From positions 62,001-126,000 of the forward strand of contig CBDBZN010000006.1 in assembly GCA_965213575.1 (NCBI GenBank): 64,000 nucleotides of DNA. The letters are read 5' to 3'. The notes below the pieces were generated by a model that saw nothing but the letters and a program-made list of their open reading frames with translations, did not search any database and was not told where the DNA came from. Of the stretch, positions 54,256 to 61,321 are shown piece by piece. A program made the translations under genes and the position numbers. Numbering within the stretch: the stretch's first letter is position 1; every line of letters begins with the position of its first letter. Source of the stretch: JAUHXS01 sp965213575 (GTDB lineage Bacteria > Bacteroidota > Bacteroidia > Chitinophagales > JAUHXS01).

Positions 54256-56244
54256 CTAATAATTTATTAATTCCAATAATTGCTCTTCAAACCGCTTTTG
54301 AGGCAAGAAATTCTTTTCTAAAGTCAATGCAAAAGGGACAGGTGTGTCTAAACTCGCAGATCGTACAACAGGCGCATCTAAATACTCGAAACAATGCTCG
54401 GCAATATGGGCGGCAATATCTCCTCCAATGCCACCGGTTAGCGTATCTTCATGTAAAACTATTACTTTACCTGTTTTTTTCACAGACTGCTCAATGGCCG
54501 AATAATCAAGTGGTAGCAAAGTTCTTAAATCAACAATATCAGCATCAATAGATAATTTTTCTGCAACTTCTATGGCCCAATGTACCCCCATTCCGTAGGT
54601 AATAACAGAAACTTCTTTTCCTTCTTTTGCTAATGCAGCTTTTCCAATTTCTAAAATGTAATAATCATCCGGAATCTCCGCTTCTATGCTTCGATACATG
54701 GCTTTGTGTTCAAAAAATATTACAGGATTAGGATCTTCAATAGATGCCAATAACAATCCTTTTGCATCGTGTGGATTAGAAGGATACACTACCTTTAACC
54801 CCGGAGTATGCACGTACCATGCTTCATTAGATTGAGAATGATAAGGGCCTGCTCCTACACCGGCACCTGTTGGCATTCTGATCACCACATCTGCATTTTC
54901 ACCCCACCGATAATGTAGCTTTGCTAAATTATTGATGATCTGGTTAAATCCACAAGTAGCAAAATCAGCAAATTGCATTTCCATAATAGCTTTATAACCT
55001 TTTAACGAAAGTCCTAAGGCTGCACCGACTATCGCAGACTCACAAATAGGCGTATTACGCACTCTATCTTTTCCAAACAATTCAATAAAACCATCCGTCA
55101 CTTTAAAAGCACCGCCATACTCCGCAATATCTTGTCCCATAATCACAGACCGTTCGTATTTTTGCATGCCTAGCTTTAATCCATCAGTAATAGCATCGAC
55201 AAAACGTTTGTTGGTTGTACTGCTATTTTTAGGTGTGATTACAGGAATTTGCTTCTGGCAATATAAATCGTTTAATTCTTCCGTCGTATTTGCTTCTATC
55301 TCAGGTTCAGCAAAGGCAATATCTAACGCATCTAGAATTTCTTGTTTGATTCGAGCCTGTGACTCCTCAATATAATTTTGATCAATAATTTTTTCTTTTA
55401 ACAAATACTTTTGAAAATTATCGACCGGATCTTTTTTACTCCATGTTTCAAAAAGTTCCTTGGGTACATATTTTACACCGGACGCTTCTTCATGTCCTCT
55501 CATCCTAAAAGTCATACATTCGATCAACACCGGACGAGGTTTTTTAGCCATCAACTTTTTTAGAGTAGTGATTGTATTGTACACTTCCAAGATATTATTC
55601 CCATCAATTGTTATTGCTTCCATGCCGTATCCAATGCCTCTATCAGCTAATTGCTTACAATTGTACTGCTCAGAGGTTGGCGTAGATAACCCATATCCAT
55701 TATTTTCGATGATGAAGATTACCGGTAAGCTCCAAACTGCTGCTATGTTCAATGCTTCATGAAAATCTCCTTCACTCGTGCCGCCCTCTCCGGTAAATGT
55801 CACCGCTATTTTCTTTTCCTTATCTAACAAATGGCCTAGTGCAACACCGTTTGCTAAGGTGAGTTGGGGGCCAAGGTGAGATATCATCCCTACTATATGA
55901 TGCTCTTTGGATCCAAAGTGGAAAGAGCGGTCTCTCCCTTTGGTAAAGCCTCTTTCTTTGCCTTGAAATTGCATAAAAAGCTTATCAAGCCGCATATTTC
56001 TACTGGTAAAAACGCCTAAATTCCGGTGTAAGGGAAAAATAAATTCATCTTGATCAAGAGCCTTAGTAACCCCAACTGCTATTGCCTCTTGCCCAATGCC
56101 TGAAAACCACTTACTGATCCTTCCTTGCCGCAGCAAATTGAGCATTTTTTCTTCAATCAGCCTTGGTTTTAAGATGGCTTGGTAAAGATCAAGAAGCGTT
56201 TGATTAGTAAGCTTTTTCTTTTGAAATTTAATTTCAGATTGCAT
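54256..56244 (-). CDS. Fused alpha-beta E1 of a 2-oxoacid dehydrogenase
   Basis: A 662-residue thiamine-diphosphate enzyme with both E1 subunits in one chain. The alpha part (1-330) has GLHRNLGVF-like FPLHRNLGVFTSRN and the TPP-binding GEGGTSEGDFHEALN...ENN near 153-182. The beta part (about 340-662) has MGQDIAEYGGAFKVTDG, FADFATCGFNQI, RMPTGAGVGAGPYHSQ and VLHEDTLTGGIGGDI. In Bacteroidota such fusions work with E2 and E3 on branched-chain or pyruvate substrates; the exact substrate is unknown. No E2 or E3 gene is in the window. Confidence 0.9.
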   Translation of the reverse strand: MQSEIKFQKKKLTNQTLLDLYQAILKPRLIEEKMLNLLRQGRISKWFSGIGQEAIAVGVTKALDQDEFIFPLHRNLGVFTSRNMRLDKLFMQFQGKERGFTKGRDRSFHFGSKEHHIVGMISHLGPQLTLANGVALGHLLDKEKKIAVTFTGEGGTSEGDFHEALNIAAVWSLPVIFIIENNGYGLSTPTSEQYNCKQLADRGIGYGMEAITIDGNNILEVYNTITTLKKLMAKKPRPVLIECMTFRMRGHEEASGVKYVPKELFETWSKKDPVDNFQKYLLKEKIIDQNYIEESQARIKQEILDALDIAFAEPEIEANTTEELNDLYCQKQIPVITPKNSSTTNKRFVDAITDGLKLGMQKYERSVIMGQDIAEYGGAFKVTDGFIELFGKDRVRNTPICESAIVGAALGLSLKGYKAIMEMQFADFATCGFNQIINNLAKLHYRWGENADVVIRMPTGAGVGAGPYHSQSNEAWYVHTPGLKVVYPSNPHDAKGLLLASIEDPNPVIFFEHKAMYRSIEAEIPDDYYILEIGKAALAKEGKEVSVITYGMGVHWAIEVAEKLSIDADIVDLRTLLPLDYSAIEQSVKKTGKVIVLHEDTLTGGIGGDIAAHIAEHCFEYLDAPVVRSASLDTPVPFALTLEKNFLPQKRFEEQLLELINY

Positions 56245-56333
56245 ATTACAGGTTACAAATTATTTAATATTTGTTTTAAAAATTTAAATCTGCAATCTTC
56301 CAATCTGCAATTTTTAATTTGCAACTTGTAATT

Positions 56334-56927
56334 TTATCCTTCCTCCGCTATCACTTCTTCCACGCCGGGGATCATTTTTTTCATCATCCCTTCGATGCCG
56401 GCTTTTAGTGTGATGGTCGATGACGGACAGCCACTACAGGCACCTTGCATTACTAAAGTTACTTTGCCGTTTTCAAATGATTTAAATTGAATAGCCCCTC
56501 CATCCATTTCTACAGCAGGACGAACGTGGTCATTTAACATTTGTTTAATTTTTTTAACCGTATCTGAGTCATCTACTGCAACTTGATTGGTTGCAATTGC
56601 TTGGTTTATTTTAAAATTTTCTGTAAAAATTGGTTTGCCTTCGATTAAATAGTTTCTTAAGAATTCTTTCAACTCCGGAATGATCTCATACCATTCGTCT
56701 TGTGTACTCTTTGCTAGGGTAATAAAATTATTGGCGATAAAAACATTACTGATATTATCTAATTCTAAAAAAGCCTTTGCAAGTGGTGCTTCTTCGGCAT
56801 CTTTGATGGAAGTAAACTCTGCACTCTGATTAGCTAACAGCATTTTGTTAACGACAAATTTCATGTTTTCCGGATTTGGAGTAGCTTCCGTGTATACTTC
56901 AATAGGAACTTTTATGGTAGTGCTCAT
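56334..56927 (-). CDS. Nfu-type iron-sulfur scaffold protein
   Basis: A 197-residue protein with an N-terminal Nfu_N domain (about 10-95, PIEVYTEATPNPENMKFVVN) and a C-terminal NifU domain (about 122-195). The cluster-binding CxxC is in GACSGCPSSTITLK near residue 159. VRPAVEMDGGAIQFKSFE is the usual preceding region. It should transfer 4Fe-4S clusters to target enzymes. It is upstream of the E1 gene by 89 bases. It is larger than the NifU-domain protein at 14855 and probably has a separate role. Confidence 0.93.
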   Translation of the reverse strand: MSTTIKVPIEVYTEATPNPENMKFVVNKMLLANQSAEFTSIKDAEEAPLAKAFLELDNISNVFIANNFITLAKSTQDEWYEIIPELKEFLRNYLIEGKPIFTENFKINQAIATNQVAVDDSDTVKKIKQMLNDHVRPAVEMDGGAIQFKSFENGKVTLVMQGACSGCPSSTITLKAGIEGMMKKMIPGVEEVIAEEG

Positions 56928-56941
56928 AATAATAGTTTGAT

Positions 56942-56949
56942 CAAAGATA
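56942..56949 (-). promoter_or_regulatory. Candidate nfu promoter -7 box
   Basis: TATCTTTG on the minus strand, 14 bases before the ATG of the Nfu gene. It is the same octamer as in the 16S promoter. No clear -33 TTG at the right spacing. Confidence 0.4.
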
Positions 56950-57078
56950 CAAAAAAGTAGAGTATTGCTTTATGTTTTAAACCTGAGAGATCAGCTATTG
57001 ATTAAGCAGTTCCACAAAGGCTTTTTAATGTAGGCGTAAGTTTCTATATCAATGAGTTATATTCTTTATATTTACTAT

Positions 57079-58638
57079 ATGAAAGAATTATTGCTAATAT
57101 TTTTCTTGGTTTTTAATACACTAATATCCTATTGCTCTCATGTTGTAGGAGGCGATTTAACCTATCGATGTTTAGGAGGATCTGACTATGAAATTACGCT
57201 TAAACTTTATCGTGATTGCTCTAGCCCTTTTCCTTTAGATAATTTTATTCAAAAAGTGTATAATGGTGCTGGCACTTTAGTTACAGAGGTTCCTATTCTT
57301 TTTGAGTCTGAAGATACATTAGATATCCTTTTTAATTATCCTTGCACCGCCATCCCATCCGATGTCTGTTTAAATATAGGAACTTACAAGGATACATTAA
57401 ATTTGCCTGATACCGCTGTTGGAGGGTATACAATTATCTTAGCTACCTGCTGCAGAACACCCAATAGTGCCATAGTTAATTTAGATCTAACTAATGGAGT
57501 TGGAATTTCTTATTATGTAACTATCCCCGAAGGAATTGCTTGTAATAGCTCGCCGGTATTTAATAATGATCCGCCTATTGCATTATGCTTAGATCAACCT
57601 TTCAGCTTTGACCATTCAGCAACTGACACAGATGGAGATCTGTTAGTGTATAAGTTATGTACTCCTTTAGATAACTCAGCTGGAGTGATTCCTCCTTCTT
57701 CTGTTCCGTACAATGCCGGATATTCTGCCGACAACCCAATTGATGCATCACCTGTAGCAGCCATTAATCCCAATACTGGACTCTTGGCTTTTACCCCCAC
57801 AATGGTGGGTTTATTTGCTATAGGTATTTGTGTGGAAGAATATAGAGGAGGCGTGCTGATAGGGCAGACTAATAGGGATTTTTTATTTTCAGTAGCCGAT
57901 TGTCCGCCCTTAACTGATGCTGTATTTAGTGTAGATATTCGTCAGTGTGGACAAATGGTCGCATTTACCAATGAAAGCCAGGGGTCTACTTTTACTTGGG
58001 ATTTTGGAGATGCTACTGTGGATAATGATAGTTCTTCTCAAGAAAATCCTATTTATACATATGAAGATACAGGCAACTATGAGGTTCAAATGATTGTTGA
58101 CCCCAATACACCTTGTGCTGATACTGCTGTTGCAGCGATAAATATAGAACGAAATCAAATTTCAGCAGATTTATCATTGTGCGATGATGTGAGTATTACC
58201 TTAAATGCAGATACGCCTATCGCTATTGGGTACGACTGGTCGACAGGAGATACTACCAGCTCGATTAGGATTAATGAAATAGGCCAATATTTATGTGAAA
58301 TTGAAACGGAATCCTCTTGCATAGAAGAGGTTTTCAATGTATTAGAATGTGATAATTTATTTGTTCCCAATGTGTTTTCACCTCAAAATCAAGATGGGTT
58401 AAATGATGTTTTTACACTCCGAAGAGCTCAAGGAACGGATAACATAGTCATGCAAATTTACGACCGGTGGGGCAAAAAAGTGTTTGAGTCCTCTCCCGGC
58501 AATACAAGTTGGGACGGTATTTTTCAAGGAAAGTTTGTAGCTACTGGCGTATATATCTATACAATTTCTGTGATTGGAGGCCAAGACAATAGAAAAGATC
58601 TGCCGATAGAGCAAGGTACGGTTACGGTTCTTGAGTAA
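57079..58638 (+). CDS. Secreted PKD-domain protein with type B sorting domain
   Basis: A 519-residue exported protein from the ATG at 57079 (MKELLLIFFLVF). After the signal comes SHVVGGDLTYRCLGGSDYEI, an N-terminal beta domain with CCRTPNSAIVNLDL. A long middle part contains SATDTDGDLLVYKLCTPLDN and an IPV/IG-like beta repeat. A PKD domain is visible in FTNESQGSTFTWDFGDATVD and YTYEDTGNYEVQMIV. The end (LFVPNVFSPQNQDGLNDVFT then QIYDRWGKKVFESS) is a type B (gliding-associated) sorting domain for the type IX secretion system. The function is not known, but adhesion or gliding surface roles are usual. Confidence 0.85.
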   Translation: MKELLLIFFLVFNTLISYCSHVVGGDLTYRCLGGSDYEITLKLYRDCSSPFPLDNFIQKVYNGAGTLVTEVPILFESEDTLDILFNYPCTAIPSDVCLNIGTYKDTLNLPDTAVGGYTIILATCCRTPNSAIVNLDLTNGVGISYYVTIPEGIACNSSPVFNNDPPIALCLDQPFSFDHSATDTDGDLLVYKLCTPLDNSAGVIPPSSVPYNAGYSADNPIDASPVAAINPNTGLLAFTPTMVGLFAIGICVEEYRGGVLIGQTNRDFLFSVADCPPLTDAVFSVDIRQCGQMVAFTNESQGSTFTWDFGDATVDNDSSSQENPIYTYEDTGNYEVQMIVDPNTPCADTAVAAINIERNQISADLSLCDDVSITLNADTPIAIGYDWSTGDTTSSIRINEIGQYLCEIETESSCIEEVFNVLECDNLFVPNVFSPQNQDGLNDVFTLRRAQGTDNIVMQIYDRWGKKVFESSPGNTSWDGIFQGKFVATGVYIYTISVIGGQDNRKDLPIEQGTVTVLE

Positions 58639-58964
58639 ATAATCTGTATAAAAATAATTTTTTTGATTTCAAGATTGTAAATATTTGAAAAAAGACATCT
58701 TTCTCTTTCCTACCGATCCTTAATATACGATCTGCTAATCGTACCATTTCGCTCTCTTTTGGAGGTTTTTTCATCCGCTTACCGGTTGATTAGTTTAATT
58801 TATTGTGTTTATCGTAAGTAGCAGGTTTAGCGATTTTATAACTGCTATTTCCGCAAGAGCAAAACATAACTCCTATCAATTCTAATAAAAAACCATTTCT
58901 TCACTCCCCGATTATACAAAGGAAAAACGTCCAAATAAATTAAGCTTTAAGGACTATTTTAAGT

Positions 58965-58972
58965 TACCTTTG
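58965..58972 (+). promoter_or_regulatory. Candidate -7 box at the sensor gene start
   Basis: TACCTTTG followed by C, the same octamer as for lysA and secA. It lies only 4 bases before the GTG start of the sensor gene. No TTG at -33 is seen. The 338-base gap upstream (58639-58976) otherwise has no supportable gene. Confidence 0.3.
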
Positions 58973-58976
58973 CAAG

Positions 58977-60446
58977 GTGAAAGTCAAGGGCTTAAACATA
59001 TGTAGTATATTTTTAATATTGCTTTTTGCTCGGTTTTTGCAAGCGGAGAACTTAGATGTTACCCTACCTGATAAGGCAACAGTTTTTATAGATTCGGGCA
59101 ATCATATCTCCTTTCAGGAAGTTAGAAAACAAACATTTAGCCCGGCATCTAATGACGACTTCAATGCCGGCTTTACTAATTATATCTACTGGTATCATTT
59201 TTTTTTATTAAATACACAAAAGGGGGAAATCCTTCAAATAGATAATCCTGAATTAGATTTTATAGAAGCTTATTTTGTTGATGATAAAGATAGTATTATT
59301 CAATATCAACAAGCAGGTGCATTCAATGATTTTTCAAGCCGAATTTTAAAAAATAGAACGCCGTCCTTTAAAATTCTCGACGGCACCAGTCAAGTTTATT
59401 TGAAAGTTTTATCAGAAACCACATTAAACGTGCCTATTCGAATTAAAAGTCCGGACCAATATAGTAGAGACAATATATTTGGAATTATTGCTTTTAGTTT
59501 TTTGCATGCTATTATCTTGATCTTTTTCATATATAATCTGATTCTCTTTATCGCATTGAAGCGGGCTATATACGGCTATTACTCTTTGTATCTGGCTAGT
59601 ATGTTTATGACCGGCTTATCAATTACAGGATTGGGGTATCAATTATTTTGGCCCTCCCATCCTTCATTTAACAGTTTTACTTCTATTTTTTTCGTAAGCA
59701 GTATGATGGTCAGTTTCTGTTTGTTTACTACTAGAATTTTAAATCTTAAAATATTTATGCCTATTTTATATAGATTATTTATCATTTTAGCTGCCATAGG
59801 TCCATTAATAATAGTCGCTATTTTATTTTTATCACGATCGCTATTAATTCAGTTATTACATATTTTTCCGCTTATTGGGATGTTAATGGCAGTAATGGGG
59901 GCTATTATTGGTATAGGAAGAGGCTATAAACCGGCACAGTTTTATTTGATGGGCTGGTCTGCTTTTTTTCTGGGAGCTACTCTGTTCCAATTAAGAGACT
60001 GGGGCCTGATTACTGATAATTTCCTTACAGCCAACTTTTCTTTCGTAGGTGCTGCCATTGAAGCTATATTCTTTTCCTATGGCATAGCCTTAAAAATGAA
60101 AACATATCAAAAAGAGATTAATGATTCTAAGTCGAAAATTTCCGAATATGAAACAGAATTGGAATTGCTTAGAAAAGAATTAATAAAGCCGGATAGAAAG
60201 AAAACGGGAGGGCAAACCATTAATCAACAGAGGATCAATCAATACTTGATCAATCCCTTATCAGATAGAGAAGTAGAAGTGTTAACATTGATAGCGGAAG
60301 GTAAAACTAATAAGGAAGTAGCCAATTTATTATTTGTTTCTGTTAATACTATTAAAACCCACGTCAAAAAAATCTATGACAAATTAGATGTAAAAAATAG
60401 AACAGAAGCTGTTACTAAAGCTAATTCACTAGAGTTGCTAGCTTGA
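58977..60446 (+). CDS. 7TM-DISM sensor with LuxR-type HTH output
   Basis: A 489-residue one-component membrane regulator. After the signal (1-23) comes a periplasmic DISM extracellular domain (about 24-160, FTNYIYWYHFFLLNTQKGEI), then seven helices (about 170-370, RDNIFGIIAFSFLHAIILIF and on). A coiled coil follows (SKISEYETELELLRKELIK), then a LuxR-type HTH (about 425-485) with LSDREVEVLTLIAEGKTNKE and FVSVNTIKTHVKKIYDKLDV. DISM sensors detect carbohydrates or other external ligands. The small LuxR-HTH protein at 61015 is a close relative of this end domain. The start is GTG with no upstream alternative. Confidence 0.82.
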   Translation: MKVKGLNICSIFLILLFARFLQAENLDVTLPDKATVFIDSGNHISFQEVRKQTFSPASNDDFNAGFTNYIYWYHFFLLNTQKGEILQIDNPELDFIEAYFVDDKDSIIQYQQAGAFNDFSSRILKNRTPSFKILDGTSQVYLKVLSETTLNVPIRIKSPDQYSRDNIFGIIAFSFLHAIILIFFIYNLILFIALKRAIYGYYSLYLASMFMTGLSITGLGYQLFWPSHPSFNSFTSIFFVSSMMVSFCLFTTRILNLKIFMPILYRLFIILAAIGPLIIVAILFLSRSLLIQLLHIFPLIGMLMAVMGAIIGIGRGYKPAQFYLMGWSAFFLGATLFQLRDWGLITDNFLTANFSFVGAAIEAIFFSYGIALKMKTYQKEINDSKSKISEYETELELLRKELIKPDRKKTGGQTINQQRINQYLINPLSDREVEVLTLIAEGKTNKEVANLLFVSVNTIKTHVKKIYDKLDVKNRTEAVTKANSLELLA

Positions 60447-60494
60447 AAAAGTACCATAAATATCAATCTATCCTTACAAAAGCCCCTTCTGTAA

Positions 60495-60654
60495 TCAGGT
60501 ACAATTGATTCGAATTTTAGGAGCTTCCCACAAGGTACTTATATTGCCGGTGATTTGCTCTTCATCGATTAAATCATCCCGCTCATTTTTTCTTACGTTA
60601 ATTAAGGAAGATTAATAAACTGAGTGTGATTAGTAAAATAGATGTCTTTTTCAT
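60495..60654 (-). pseudogene. Degraded small signal-peptide gene
   Basis: On the minus strand, ATG at 60654 reads MKKTSILLITLSLLIFLN and stops. In the next frame the same stretch continues RKNERDDLIDEEQITGNIST and LWEAPKIRINCT before a stop. The signal-like start followed by a polar acidic region suggests a small exported protein with one frameshift. The evidence is slim and it may be chance. Confidence 0.25.
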
Positions 60655-60720
60655 AATGTAGAATTAGATAAATTTTGAGGGTATTGCAGTAGGTGATTAG
60701 ATACTATATCAATAAAATTT

Positions 60721-60737
60721 TGCCACATCAAGTGATA
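60721..60737. promoter_or_regulatory. Palindromic site, copy 1 (TGCCACATCA type)
   Basis: TGCCACATCAAGTGATA. The second copy at 60801-60817 is TGCCACATCATGTGTTA. The core CACATCATGTG of the second is a perfect palindrome. A LuxR-type protein is encoded on each side (58977 and 61015), so these could be operator sites. Confidence 0.35.
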
Positions 60738-60800
60738 AATGATATCTTAATAATGTTCTTTATCAGGTTAATGACCTGCTCGAATACCTTCTAAAAGCTA

Positions 60801-60817
60801 TGCCACATCATGTGTTA
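60801..60817. promoter_or_regulatory. Palindromic site, copy 2 (TGCCACATCA type)
   Basis: TGCCACATCATGTGTTA, 80 bases after copy 1 and 198 bases before the small LuxR-type gene. Between them lies a further palindrome, CAGGT-TAATG-ACCTG. Confidence 0.35.
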
Positions 60818-60947
60818 TCACCTGATAGCTAATAAATATAAGGTCAGATGATAAAATCCGACAAGGCGAAAATACATTCTACTACTACTTTCAGTTTTGC
60901 CTTCCATTTCCATTTCCACTCCTCAACTTTCCACTTTTTAAAATAAA

Positions 60948-60963
60948 TCACCCATTCGGGTGA
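60948..60963. other. TCACCC hairpin, copy 1
   Basis: TCACCC-ATTC-GGGTGA followed by GGG, 52 bases before the ATG of the small LuxR gene. The same arms occur at 61250. Confidence 0.45.
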
Positions 60964-61014
60964 GGGATAAAATTTATTCAAACCTTATCATTGTCTTTCA
61001 CAAATGGTAAGAAA

Positions 61015-61239
61015 ATGGTAAAAATAGATGGATGTATTAAACACGATTTGTCAGCAAGAGAAGTGCAGGTTGTGTTGCTAATTGCTAAAGGTAAAACCAA
61101 TACTGAAATAGCAGATATCTTATTTATTTCTATTAATACCGTTAAAACTCATACTAAACATATATTCGAAAAACTTAGTGTTAAAAATCGCACAGAAGCT
61201 ATTATGAAGTCTTTTTCTGAAGGGATTTTAGTGAGATAA
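61015..61239 (+). CDS. Free-standing LuxR-type HTH protein
   Basis: A 74-residue protein that is nearly all DNA-binding domain. LSAREVQVVLLIAKGKTNTE and FISINTVKTHTKHIFEKLSV match the end of the sensor at 58977 at most positions, followed by KNRTEAIMKSFSEGIL. It has no sensing domain. Such proteins may bind the same sites as the full regulator and compete with or support it. A TTG at 60991 would add eight residues; I prefer the ATG. The gene sits between two TCACCC hairpins and downstream of two palindromic sites. Confidence 0.75.
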   Translation: MVKIDGCIKHDLSAREVQVVLLIAKGKTNTEIADILFISINTVKTHTKHIFEKLSVKNRTEAIMKSFSEGILVR

Positions 61240-61249
61240 AAGATCAAAA

Positions 61250-61265
61250 TCACCCGAAGGGGTGA
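61250..61265. terminator. TCACCC hairpin, copy 2
   Basis: TCACCC-GAAG-GGGTGA, 10 bases after the stop of the small LuxR gene. It may end that transcript, but lacks a T-run. The arms are identical to the hairpin at 60948. Confidence 0.4.
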
Positions 61266-61321
61266 AGGAAACCAAGTTATCACCACCTAATATTGTAACG
61301 CAAATTTTAAATAAACACATC

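Noticed and set aside
58622..58774. Minus-strand frame starting MKKPPKESEMVRLADRILRI, 50 residues.
   Set aside because: It overlaps the end of the sorting-domain gene, matches no family I know and has no signal or motif. A chance frame is more likely.
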